Assembly (NCBI RefSeq): GCF_000014005.1
Contig: NC_008009.1
Location: 1-64,000, forward strand
Direction of reading: 5' to 3'
From: Candidatus Koribacter versatilis Ellin345
GTDB lineage: Bacteria > Acidobacteriota > Terriglobia > Terriglobales > Acidobacteriaceae
DNA: 64,000 nucleotides
Below the pieces are notes generated by a model. The model made no database searches, was not told where the DNA came from, and saw nothing but the letters and a program-made list of their open reading frames with translations. Of this stretch, positions 1 to 11,117 are shown in pieces; positions within the stretch are counted from its first letter, which is position 1, and each line of letters begins with the position of its first letter. A program made the translations under genes and the position numbers.

Positions 1-32
1 CCGTGTGTTGCGCGGCCAGATGAGAAATTTCT

Positions 33-1418
33 ATGTCCCTCTCGACCACGACTCCACCAGCTCCGAACCCTTGGCTTCAGGTTCTGGATGCGCTGGAGAA
101 GAAAGTAAATCGCCTCTCGTACGACACCTGGCTCAAACCCACACGGTTCAGTCACTCACAGGGAAACAAGATCTTCGTTCGCGTGCCGACGCCGGAGTTC
201 CGCCACATTGGCGAAAAGTACGGCGACCTGATCCAGGAAGCGCTCGACAGTCTTGGCCTCGGCTTTGAAGACGTCGAGTTCGTGACCGATCAAGCGCCCG
301 CGGAAGCACCGATGCGGCACGACGGAGGATTTCCGCCACAGTCAGCGGCAGCCCCTGCGCCGGCGCGAGTTCAACAAGCGCGCTTCGACTGGGACGGTGC
401 GGCACAGCTGAATCCCAAGTACATCTTCGATAACTTCGTTACCGGCCCCGGCAACCAGTTTGCACACGCTGCGTCGCGTGCAGTGGCGGACCGGCCTTCG
501 AAGACCTACAACCCGCTGTTCCTGTACGGCGGCGTGGGAATGGGAAAGACGCACTTGATGCAGGCCATCGGCCATACCATCAAGCGTAACAACCCTGAGC
601 ATTCCATCTGCTACGTGTCGAGTGAGAAGTTCACGAACGACATGATCAACTCCGTCCGCTACGACAAGATGACAAGCTTCCGCGAGCGCTACCGGACGGT
701 GGATGTGCTACTGATTGACGATATCCAGTTCATTGCACGCAAGGAGCGGACCCAGGAAGAATTCTTCCATACGTTCAACGCGTTGCACGAGCAGCAGAAG
801 CAGTTGGTGATTGCCAGTGACCGTCCGCCGAAAGAGTTGGCAGAGATCGAAGATCGTCTACGTAGCCGTTTCGAGTGGGGCCTGATTGCCGATATTCAGC
901 CTCCCGACCTTGAGACGAAGGTTGCAATCCTTCAGAAGAAGGCGGAGTCCGAACGGACGCAGTTGCCCACGGATGTGGCTCTGTTCATTGCGTCGAACAT
1001 TCGCAGCAACGTGCGAGAGTTGGAAGGCGCCTTAATCCGTCTGGTAGCGTACTCGTCTCTTACGGGTGGCGAGTTGAACCTGATGACCGCGCAGCAGGTG
1101 CTGAAGAACATCATTGATCAGCAGACGCGGAAGGTGACGATCGAGTCGATTCAGAAGGCCTGCGCTGAGCAGTTTGGCCTGCGGATCGCCGAAATTAAGG
1201 CGAAAAACAATTCGCGGGCGATTGTGTATCCGCGCCAAATTGCGATGTACCTGGCGAAGCACCTGACGGAAGCATCGTTGCCCGAGATTGGGCGGCAGTT
1301 TGGCGGCAAGCATCATACGACGGTGCTGCACTCGGTGGACAAGATCGACGAGGCCCGGAAATCGGACAAAGATTTGAACAGGCTCCTCAATAAACTTACC
1401 GAGAGTCTAAGCGGATAA
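33..1418 (+). CDS. dnaA: Chromosomal replication initiator protein DnaA
   Basis: DnaA binds DnaA boxes at the origin, melts the duplex as an ATP-bound oligomer and recruits the replicative helicase. The 461-residue length is normal. Domain I covers roughly residues 1-80, followed by a variable Pro/Ala-rich linker. The AAA+ domain shows Walker A GGVGMGKTH from about residue 166 and Walker B LLIDDIQF near 227. The C-terminal DNA-binding domain carries GGKHHTTVLHSV from about residue 424, the signature that reads the DnaA box. Only 32 bases lie upstream in the window, so the promoter is not visible. A hairpin terminator follows directly and dnaN is next, the usual dnaA-dnaN order. Identification is certain. 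Confidence 0.98.
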   Translation: MSLSTTTPPAPNPWLQVLDALEKKVNRLSYDTWLKPTRFSHSQGNKIFVRVPTPEFRHIGEKYGDLIQEALDSLGLGFEDVEFVTDQAPAEAPMRHDGGFPPQSAAAPAPARVQQARFDWDGAAQLNPKYIFDNFVTGPGNQFAHAASRAVADRPSKTYNPLFLYGGVGMGKTHLMQAIGHTIKRNNPEHSICYVSSEKFTNDMINSVRYDKMTSFRERYRTVDVLLIDDIQFIARKERTQEEFFHTFNALHEQQKQLVIASDRPPKELAEIEDRLRSRFEWGLIADIQPPDLETKVAILQKKAESERTQLPTDVALFIASNIRSNVRELEGALIRLVAYSSLTGGELNLMTAQQVLKNIIDQQTRKVTIESIQKACAEQFGLRIAEIKAKNNSRAIVYPRQIAMYLAKHLTEASLPEIGRQFGGKHHTTVLHSVDKIDEARKSDKDLNRLLNKLTESLSG

Positions 1419-1419
1419 G

Positions 1420-1440
1420 ACGCGGCTTCGGCCGCGTTTT
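1420..1440 (+). terminator. Intrinsic terminator of dnaA
   Basis: ACGCGGC and GCCGCGT form a 7-bp stem with a TTCG tetraloop, followed by a run of T. It begins two bases after the dnaA stop codon. Confidence 0.8.
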
Positions 1441-1810
1441 CCACTTCTGGAGGCAGTTTTCCTTCAGGCAAGTTGTGGATGAGATGTGGAAGGCGTGCAA
1501 GACCGGGTCAGTCTGGAAAGATATGGACGGGTTAGGAACAGAAGTAGCAGTATGCGGGACCGGAACTCGACAGGTGGAATTCGCTTCGGGTCACGCAGGA
1601 CGCGGGTTTTACCGATTTTCCACTTTTCCGCAAGACCTACTGTTACTACTGTTTTTATGTTCTATTTTTGATATATAAAGCAAAGCAGTAAAACCGGGTC
1701 CAACCGAAGCGCCACTCTGGTTGACGCGGTTAGAAACCAGGGGGAGGCAGCGTAAGTTGCCAACGACGATTATGGCGGCGGAGACATCGGGAACAGCGCA
1801 AGGAACCGCA
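1441..1810. other. dnaA-dnaN intergenic region, candidate oriC
   Basis: This roughly 370-bp gap holds no convincing gene. It contains DnaA-box-like 9-mers: TTTTCCACT near 1436 and 1617, and TGTGGATGA at 1474-1482, which is one base from the reverse complement of TTATCCACA. A strongly AT-rich stretch at about 1635-1680 could serve as a duplex-unwinding element or as the dnaN promoter (TATATAAAG near 1671). Boxes plus an AT-rich tract next to dnaA fit an origin, but none of the boxes is perfect. The region upstream of dnaA, a common alternative, is outside the window. Confidence 0.4.
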
Positions 1811-2926
1811 ATGGAAATTACGGTCAGCAAGTTCGATCTGCTCAAGGAACTCACCGCGACGCAAGGCGTCGTCGAGCGCAAGACCACCATTCCCATCCTT
1901 TCCAATTTTCTCTTCGAAGCCGTCGGCGACAAGCTGAACATCACTGCGACCGATCTTGATCTCAGTCTTCGGACCGCTTGTGTAACGAAGGTGAAGAAAG
2001 AGGGATCCTGCACCATTCCGGCGCGCAAACTCTACGACTACGTGAAGCTGCTTCCCGATGGCGACATCACGATCAAGTTGCTGGAGAACCACTGGGTCAA
2101 CATTCGTAGCGGACGCTCAAACACCAAGATGGTTGGCATGGCGCGCTCGAACTTCCCCAGCTTGCCAGTGTTTCCGACGACTGGGATGGTGAAGATTCCT
2201 GCCGCCGCGCTACGAACGATGATTGGTAAGACGATTTTCGCGATCTCCAACGAAGAGTCGCGGTACACATTGAATGGCGCGCTGATGGTGCTGAAACCAG
2301 AGTCGCTGATCATGGTTTCGACCGACGGCCATCGCCTGGCCCATATCGAGCGCCAGGGTGGAAAGTTCGAAATCAGCGGCGAGATGAAAACGCTGGTGCC
2401 GAAGAAGGCGATGAGCGAGTTGTACTCGCTATTACAGTCGACCGAGACCGAAGACATCGAGTTCGCAAAGGACGAGAGCACGCTGTTCTTCCGCATCGGC
2501 GGACGGTTGCTGACCTCGCGCCAACTCACCGGCCAATTCCCGAACTACGAAGCTGTGCTGCCGAAGGACAACGACAAGTCGGTGACAATCCGGACCGATG
2601 AATTCATGGCGGCGATCCTGCGTGTAGCGCAATTTGCGGACGAACGCTCGCAGGCAATTAAAGTTCGCCTGGAAAAGGACGAGCTACGCATCTCATCTTC
2701 ATCCACTGAAACCGGCGAGTCGGAAGATTCGATCGTGACCGCGTATACGGGTGAGGTAGTGACCATCGGTTTCAATTCGCAATACTTGATTGAGTTCCTG
2801 AAGGCCGCTGGTGCGGATGAGGTGAGACTCGAATTCAAGAATGCGCAGTCGGCCGGCCAATTGCGTCCGGAAGCAACGTCAGATGAGTTCAAGTATCGGT
2901 ATGTGGTAATGCCGATGCGGATCTGA
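1811..2926 (+). CDS. dnaN: DNA polymerase III beta subunit (sliding clamp)
   Basis: DnaN forms the dimeric ring that tethers polymerase III to DNA. The 371 residues match the family length of about 370 and the sequence reads as three repeated clamp domains, starting MEITVSKFDLL and ending VVMPMRI, the canonical C-terminus. An upstream in-frame TTG at 1721 would add 30 residues that look non-conserved. The ATG at 1811 is preceded by AAGGA six bases upstream and begins exactly at the conserved N-terminus, so it is preferred. A hairpin terminator follows at 2949. Confidence 0.96.
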   Translation: MEITVSKFDLLKELTATQGVVERKTTIPILSNFLFEAVGDKLNITATDLDLSLRTACVTKVKKEGSCTIPARKLYDYVKLLPDGDITIKLLENHWVNIRSGRSNTKMVGMARSNFPSLPVFPTTGMVKIPAAALRTMIGKTIFAISNEESRYTLNGALMVLKPESLIMVSTDGHRLAHIERQGGKFEISGEMKTLVPKKAMSELYSLLQSTETEDIEFAKDESTLFFRIGGRLLTSRQLTGQFPNYEAVLPKDNDKSVTIRTDEFMAAILRVAQFADERSQAIKVRLEKDELRISSSSTETGESEDSIVTAYTGEVVTIGFNSQYLIEFLKAAGADEVRLEFKNAQSAGQLRPEATSDEFKYRYVVMPMRI

Positions 2927-2948
2927 AACTCTCTGTTGGATTTTGGGG

Positions 2949-2972
2949 TCGCTGCCTGCGGGCAGCGATTTT
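2949..2972 (+). terminator. Intrinsic terminator of dnaN
   Basis: TCGCTGCC pairs with GGCAGCGA around a TGCG loop and is followed by TTTTC. It separates dnaN from the sugar-kinase cassette. Confidence 0.7.
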
Positions 2973-2995
2973 CATTTGGCGGTAGGATTACCGAC

Positions 2996-3931
2996 ATGAT
3001 CGGGGCTGTCGATATCGGCGGAACAAAGATCGCTGTGGGCGTGGTGGACGCAGACGGCGTGGTGATTGCGAGCGACGAATGTCCCACCGAAGCGAAGCGT
3101 GGGTATGCTGATGCGCTGAACCGGATCAGTGCGATGTTGCGTGCCTGTGCCGAGAAAAGCGGCGAGGTGATCACGGGGGTTGGAATCGGCAGCACCGGCC
3201 CAGTCGATCCGCTTACGGGCGAAATCGGCAACGCCGAGTTCATCAAGGAGTGGATGGGCTGCAATCCGGTGCGCGACCTGGCCGAACGGTTCGGCGTGAA
3301 GGTCGCAATGGAGAACGACGCGGATGCCGCTGCTCTTGGCGAGGCAGCATGGGGTGCTGGCCGCGGTCGCAAGCACATGATCTTCGTAACCGTGGGAACC
3401 GGGATCGGTGGCGGCATTATTCTTGGCGGCAGGCTCTATCGTGGCGCAGATGGTGCGCACCCGGAGATTGGACACTACACGATGGATTCTTCTGGCCCTC
3501 TCTGCTTCTGCGGCATCCATGGTTGCTGGGAGGTACTGTGCGCAGGACCGGCGATGGGCGCGTGGATGACTTCGCAAGCGCCTGCCGATTGGCCGCCTGA
3601 AGACTTCTCTGCCAAGCGCATTTGCGAACGCGCGCGTGAGGGCGATCCTATTGCGAAACGGGGGGTGGAGCGGGAAGCACACTATCTCGGGCTGGGCGTC
3701 GCGAACCTGATCACGCTATTTACGCCGGAGGTCATTGTTCTCGGAGGCAACGTGATGCGAAGTGCGGATTTGTTCATGGAACAGATCCACGCCGAGGTCC
3801 GTCGCTGCTGCACCCAGGTTCCCTACGAGAAGACGGATATCCGGCTCGCCTCGCTGGGACCTCAAACCGGACTGGTCGGCGCCGCGCGGGTTTGGCATCA
3901 TCGATTTCGGCAAGATGGGGAGGTCGCGTGA
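2996..3931 (+). CDS. ROK family sugar kinase (glucokinase/N-acetylhexosamine kinase type)
   Basis: This is a cytoplasmic ATP-dependent sugar kinase of the ROK family. The N-terminal phosphate-binding motif is AVDIGGTKIAVGVV (residues about 4-17). A second ATP motif TVGTGIGGGII lies near residue 132. The ROK zinc motif C-x-C-G-x2-G-C-x-E is present as CFCGIHGCWE near residue 169. ENDADAAALGE supplies the catalytic Asp region. The ATG at 2996 starts at the conserved N-terminus and gives 311 residues; an upstream in-frame start at 2936 would run through the dnaN terminator. The stop overlaps the next gene by four bases (GTGA), so the two are probably translated together. The neighbours suggest an amino sugar such as GlcNAc as substrate, but this is inference. 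Confidence 0.85.
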   Translation: MIGAVDIGGTKIAVGVVDADGVVIASDECPTEAKRGYADALNRISAMLRACAEKSGEVITGVGIGSTGPVDPLTGEIGNAEFIKEWMGCNPVRDLAERFGVKVAMENDADAAALGEAAWGAGRGRKHMIFVTVGTGIGGGIILGGRLYRGADGAHPEIGHYTMDSSGPLCFCGIHGCWEVLCAGPAMGAWMTSQAPADWPPEDFSAKRICERAREGDPIAKRGVEREAHYLGLGVANLITLFTPEVIVLGGNVMRSADLFMEQIHAEVRRCCTQVPYEKTDIRLASLGPQTGLVGAARVWHHRFRQDGEVA

Positions 3932-4977
3932 AGAGCGACAGTTCCGTTATTCGAGGCCGCTATTTAGAGGACATTCTCGATCAGCCGCGAGCACTGCGAG
4001 CGACGTGGGATGTGCTCAGTGATTCTTCTGCGTTCGAGCGGATTAGAACTCTGCTCGGTTCACGAAAGTTCGAGAGACTGGTACTGACCGGCATGGGCTC
4101 CTCGTATTTCGCTTCACACCCACTGGCAATCGAGTGCGCGGAACACGGTTGGACGCCGATCTTGCTGGAAACCTCGGAACTACTTCATTACTACCCGCAC
4201 TTGCTCAAACCGTCGACGCTGGTGATCGCGGTTTCGCAATCGGGGCGGAGCGCCGAGACGGTACGTCTGCTCGAAGGAAACGCAGGAGGGCACGCGGTGG
4301 TTGCGGTGACCAATACGCCCGACAGTCCGCTCGCGACAAAAGCCGATGTCGCGGTACTCACGAAGGCGGGTGAAGAATTCTCGGTGTCGTGCAAGACGTA
4401 TGTTTCATCGCTGATGGCTCTTGAAGTCGTAAGCGCTGCGCTATGTGGGAAATCTACCGATGACCGGTTGCAGGAACTTCAGGTAGCTGCGGATGCTGTC
4501 GAGCAATACCTCAGAGAGTGGGAGAAACACGTCGCAGATTTGTGTGAGGCGCTGCAGCCGATCAAGGATATTTTTCTCGTCGGCCGGGGATCATCCCTGG
4601 CAGCGGTGTATACAGGTGCGCTAACGATTAAAGAATCCGACCATTTCCATGCGGAAGGGATGAGCAGTGCCGCGTTCCGACACGGACCGTTTGAGATGCT
4701 CAGGCCCGAGCTGTTCGTCGCCGTGATCGCAGGCGAGCAACGAACGCGTGCACTAAACGAACGCATGGCAGCGGAGATTCGCGAAGCCGGCGCGCACGGT
4801 GTACTGATTTCCACCGATTCAAACGACGCTGCCTGCCGAATTCCGACTGTTCCCGAATGTGTCCGGCCGATTGTCGAGATCCTGCCGGCAGAAATGATGA
4901 CCATCGCGCTGGCTGCGCTGGCAGGTCGCGAAGCCGGAAAGTTTGAACGGGCCACTAAGATTACGGCGGTCGAGTAA
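3928..4977 (+). CDS. SIS-domain sugar-phosphate isomerase/deaminase (GlmS-isomerase or NagB-II type)
   Basis: The protein has two SIS domains and no glutaminase domain. SIS 1 carries GMGSSYFA near residue 55 and SQSGRSAET near 103. SIS 2 carries VGRGSSLAA near 218 and the GlmS-like SSAAFRHGPFEML near 246-258. The length of 349 residues fits stand-alone isomerase or glucosamine-6-phosphate deaminase type II proteins and not full GlmS of about 600. The GTG at 3928 overlaps the kinase stop and has GGGGAGG just upstream. Between a ROK kinase and an FucP-like transporter, it most likely converts an imported, phosphorylated amino sugar to a glycolytic intermediate. The exact substrate cannot be read from the sequence. 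Confidence 0.8.
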   Translation: MKSDSSVIRGRYLEDILDQPRALRATWDVLSDSSAFERIRTLLGSRKFERLVLTGMGSSYFASHPLAIECAEHGWTPILLETSELLHYYPHLLKPSTLVIAVSQSGRSAETVRLLEGNAGGHAVVAVTNTPDSPLATKADVAVLTKAGEEFSVSCKTYVSSLMALEVVSAALCGKSTDDRLQELQVAADAVEQYLREWEKHVADLCEALQPIKDIFLVGRGSSLAAVYTGALTIKESDHFHAEGMSSAAFRHGPFEMLRPELFVAVIAGEQRTRALNERMAAEIREAGAHGVLISTDSNDAACRIPTVPECVRPIVEILPAEMMTIALAALAGREAGKFERATKITAVE

Positions 4978-4983
4978 ACGAGA

Positions 4984-6249
4984 ATGCGCAGAAGCTATGC
5001 CATCGTCGCGCTGTTGATGCTGGTTTACTTCGTACTGTCCTTCCTGACCAACATCCTTGGTCCCATCATTCCCGACATCATTACGAGCTTCCACGTAAGC
5101 CTCACGGCGGCGGCGATTCTTCCGTTTGCATTTTTCATTGCGTACGGAGTGATGTCGATTCCGGGAGGGTTCCTGGTCGAACGGTTTAGTGAAAAGCCGG
5201 TGATGGTGGCCTCATTTTTTGCGGCCACGATAGGCGCTCTGGTTTTTGCGGTGCATCCCTCGTACCTTGTTGCGATCGTGTCGTTGTTCGTGATGGGCGG
5301 CGGCATGGCGGTGCTGCAAGTCGCGCTCAATCCTTTGCTGCGAGTCGCTGGAGGAGAGGAGAATTTCGCATTCAACTCGGCGCTGGCGCAACTCGTCTTC
5401 GGTCTAGCTTCGTTCCTCAGTCCGCTGGTGTTCTCTTATCTTGTCGAAAACCTTCCGAAATTGTCGGGACACAATTGGTTTGTCCATCTGCTCGCGGCGG
5501 TCACGCCCGCGCAATGGCCGTGGTTGTCGATGTACTGGATTTTCGCGGCCTCGACCGCTCTGATGGTCATCCTGCTCCTGGTTGTACGGTTTCCGGCTGT
5601 ACAGCGCACCAGTGACGAAGCGGCGGGGTCCCGCGAGATGTACAGCGCGCTGATGAAGAGACCGATGGTGTGGCTCTACTTCGGCTGTATTTTCGCGTAC
5701 GTCGGATGCGAGCAGGGTGTCGCCGTCTGGATGTCGAAGTTCCTGGAGCAATACCATGGCTTCGACCCACATACCACCGGGGCGAGTGCAGTGTCATGGT
5801 TCTGGGGGCTGATGACGGCGGGATGCCTGCTTGGGCTCGTCCTGCTGAAATTGTTCGATAGCCGTCGCGTGCTGCTGGCGTTTTCGTTCGGCGCGGTTGG
5901 CTGCCTCACCGTGGCGCTGTTTGGCCCTGCTAAGGCGGCGCTGTACGCCTTCCCAGCGATTGGGCTGTTTGCTTCCATCATGTGGCCTACGCTGATGTCA
6001 CTCGCCCTCAATTCCGTCTCAGAGCATCATGGCTCGTTCGCGGGCATTCTTTGTACCGGCATCATGGGTGGTGCGGTTGTTCCGCTTATCATCGGCCGCC
6101 TTGGCGATATGTTCGGGCTACGTTACGGGATGATGGTGCTCTACCTCACCTTCGGATGCGTTTTGAGCGTGGGATTGTGGGCCAAGCCAATTATCAGCAA
6201 CGCTACATTCAGTTCGAATCCAGGAACTCCGTTGCCTGATGCTAAGTAG
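4984..6249 (+). CDS. MFS sugar transporter, FucP/GlcP-like
   Basis: This 421-residue inner-membrane protein has about twelve hydrophobic segments. The first begins directly after MRRSY and a hydrophilic central loop lies around residues 205-220. Its layout (N-terminal segment ending NILGPIIPDI, then PGGFLVERFSEK after TM2) resembles the FucP branch of the Major Facilitator Superfamily, proton-coupled sugar importers. It starts six bases after the SIS gene, so kinase, isomerase/deaminase and transporter form one operon. No NagA-type deacetylase or regulator is adjacent, so the pathway would need enzymes encoded elsewhere. Confidence 0.82.
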   Translation: MRRSYAIVALLMLVYFVLSFLTNILGPIIPDIITSFHVSLTAAAILPFAFFIAYGVMSIPGGFLVERFSEKPVMVASFFAATIGALVFAVHPSYLVAIVSLFVMGGGMAVLQVALNPLLRVAGGEENFAFNSALAQLVFGLASFLSPLVFSYLVENLPKLSGHNWFVHLLAAVTPAQWPWLSMYWIFAASTALMVILLLVVRFPAVQRTSDEAAGSREMYSALMKRPMVWLYFGCIFAYVGCEQGVAVWMSKFLEQYHGFDPHTTGASAVSWFWGLMTAGCLLGLVLLKLFDSRRVLLAFSFGAVGCLTVALFGPAKAALYAFPAIGLFASIMWPTLMSLALNSVSEHHGSFAGILCTGIMGGAVVPLIIGRLGDMFGLRYGMMVLYLTFGCVLSVGLWAKPIISNATFSSNPGTPLPDAK

Positions 6250-6356
6250 CGGCTTGGACAATTGCTTTCCTGACGTGAAAGGCGATGGATGGAACGCCTT
6301 GCCGCGAATGTTTTCCTCACGTAGATTGATTGCGCGCCCACTCCCGGAGGCAAGCC

Positions 6357-6773
6357 ATGCTCAAAGGATTCAAGGAGTTCGTACTTCGCGGTAACGTGGT
6401 GGATTTGGCAGTCGGCGTCGTGATGGGCGCCGCGTTCGGCACCGTGGTCACGTCGATCGTAAAAGATCTCCTCACTCCATTCATTGCGGCGATTGTCGGC
6501 AAACCTGACTTCTCCGCGATCGCACTTGAGATTCGCGGCAGCAAGCTGATGTTCGGCAATTTCGTCAATGCGGCGATCTCGTTTCTATTGATTGCAGCAT
6601 CGGTGTACTTCTTCGTTGTAATGCCGATGAACGCGATCATCAAGCGCGCGCGCAAAGAACCTCCGGTGGATCCGACGACGAAGAAGTGCCCGGAGTGCCT
6701 GAGCGAGATTCCGCTCGATGCACGGCGCTGCGCACATTGCACCAGTCAGTTGACGGTGCCGGCAAAGGCATAA
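6357..6773 (+). CDS. mscL: Large-conductance mechanosensitive channel MscL with C-terminal zinc ribbon
   Basis: MscL is an inner-membrane channel that opens under membrane tension to release osmolytes after hypo-osmotic shock. The N-terminus MLKGFKEFVLRGNVVDLAVG and the first pore helix are canonical, and TM2 spans about residues 70-92. After the cytoplasmic helix there is a tail with Cys111, Cys114, Cys125 and Cys128 (CPEC...CAHC), a zinc-ribbon-like element absent from E. coli MscL. The ATG at 6357 has GGAGG seven bases upstream; an in-frame upstream start at 6330 adds only non-conserved residues. Length is 138 residues. Confidence 0.93.
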   Translation: MLKGFKEFVLRGNVVDLAVGVVMGAAFGTVVTSIVKDLLTPFIAAIVGKPDFSAIALEIRGSKLMFGNFVNAAISFLLIAASVYFFVVMPMNAIIKRARKEPPVDPTTKKCPECLSEIPLDARRCAHCTSQLTVPAKA

Positions 6774-6816
6774 CATTCGTTGACGCGCCCCAGCGGGGAA
6801 CTGGGGCCGCGTCCGA

Positions 6817-6972
6817 CTATTCCGAGCCCTCGTTTCCGGTGGCAGCCTTGTTGTGCAAAGTCACCGCATCTTCTACGGAAAATCCATGAGACGGGATCGG
6901 CTCCACTTTCGCGGGCCGCGGCACAATATCGGCTTCCACGGGCGGCGAGTGGCTCTGGATTGGTTCCACCAT
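6817..6972 (-). CDS. Possible small protein, unknown
   Basis: A 51-residue reading frame starts at an ATG (6972) with GAGG about six bases upstream and contains a loose internal repeat (VEPIQSHSPPVE and VEPIPSHGFSVE). I recognise no family. It is acidic and proline-rich with no membrane segment. It lies between mscL and the broken membrane gene on the same strand as the latter. The repeat and ribosome binding site argue for coding, but the ORF is short and could be chance. Confidence 0.3.
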   Translation of the reverse strand: MVEPIQSHSPPVEADIVPRPAKVEPIPSHGFSVEDAVTLHNKAATGNEGSE

Positions 6973-7065
6973 GTTGCACCTCGCTTGGTGTTGCACTCCT
7001 TCCATCGGCAGAATGGAAATCGCGATTCGTTACGAAAGTGACGTCCCCTTTGCTGAAGCGAGACG

Positions 7066-7850
7066 TCAAGAATGCGCTATCTGCATACGTTTCCAAGAGG
7101 TGTAGCCGAACCACAGGCCCAGGAACAGTGCGAGCATTCCTCCGCTCATTGCGGTGCTCGCGATGATCGAGAATTGCAGCTTCTCGGCGATGACAAAGAA
7201 GTCCCCACAGATTCCGAGAGCAAGGAACACCATTGCAGTGAGAAGCATTCTGCCTGCAAAACGCACGAAGTTGGCTGTGTCTTCGCCGGCCTCAGCGATG
7301 CGGTGGTAGGCAGCCGGCAGAACCAGCAGGATCGTCGCGATGGCGACAGAGCAGAGGCTCGCCAGGTGTGTGAGCTTTGCGTGCTGCGAGATTGTGTCGA
7401 ACCCGCCCAACCAGACGTTGATGAATTGGAAGCCGAGCAACGCCTGCGCACCCGGTAGGACCATGCGAGCAGCGTTGAAATCACGGCGGCGACGATCGCG
7501 GTGCCCGGCGTGCTCAATTTTTGGAACGTCACCAGGATCGTGGACCCCAATGAGATGGCGAACGGAAGGAGTCCGATGGCTAGCATCGCCGTCGTGAAGC
7601 GATGAAAGCCGGCGGTGTCGCGGTGCTTGTCGACGATCGTGTGGTAGCTCGCGGGCGCCATCACTAAGGCCAAGCCGAGAAGAAGTATGGCGAGCCCAGC
7701 AAAGAGAGTTCGTTGATAGATCAGTGCAACGTGCTGGAAGTCGTCCTCGAAGAAGATTCTGAACTGCACGCCGATGATGACTTGGCCGCCAAGAATGAGA
7801 ATGCGCGCTTCATTTACAGCGTTCTCGATCTTGTGGTGCAGGCTCGCCAT
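7066..7850 (-). pseudogene. Frameshifted membrane protein made of two duplicated DUF6328-like units
   Basis: Two reading frames on the minus strand encode paralogous halves. The first (from ATG 7850) gives a unit with NEARILILGGQ near its start and MAPASYHTIVDKHRDTAGFHRF in the middle. After about 7455 it continues for some 100 residues as an obvious out-of-frame shadow. The second unit, in another frame from about 7476 to 7066, has NAARMVLPGAQ and LPAAYHRIAEAGEDTANFVRF at the matching places. Each unit has about three to four hydrophobic segments. The units overlap by about 20 bases in different frames, so this is either a frameshifted fusion, a sequencing error, or a second gene starting at ATG 7464 with a clipped N-terminus and no clear ribosome binding site. 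The DUF6328 assignment is from memory and moderate. Function is unknown. Confidence 0.6.
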
Positions 7851-10916
<3,066 letters not shown>

Positions 10917-10939
10917 CGAAGAATCTCTGCAAAAGATTT

Positions 10940-10965
10940 GGCCCGCCGCTTTGGCGGGCCTTTTG
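10940..10965 (+). terminator. Intrinsic terminator of gyrB
   Basis: GGCCCGCC pairs with GGCGGGCC around GCTTT and is followed by TTTTGC. It lies 23 bases after the stop. Confidence 0.85.
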
Positions 10966-11117
10966 CATTGCGATCAGAACCGGACCATGTGAGTGCACAC
11001 TGACTCGAACCAACTCACACCCAAAAGCATTGATCCTGCCCCACACCCTTCGGGTCGCGTCAGGTTTCGCTGTTTAATGGCGGCTTTCTTTGTAATTCCC
11101 GGCGGTAAGGAGCTTCC

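Noticed and set aside
2545-3417. 290-residue minus-strand ORF across dnaN and the ROK gene
   Set aside because: Ser/Pro-rich shadow composition; it crosses a terminator and two well-supported genes.
11001-11016. T-loop-like ACTCGAACCAACTCA (minus strand)
   Set aside because: No acceptor, D or anticodon stems can be formed around it, so it is not a tRNA gene.
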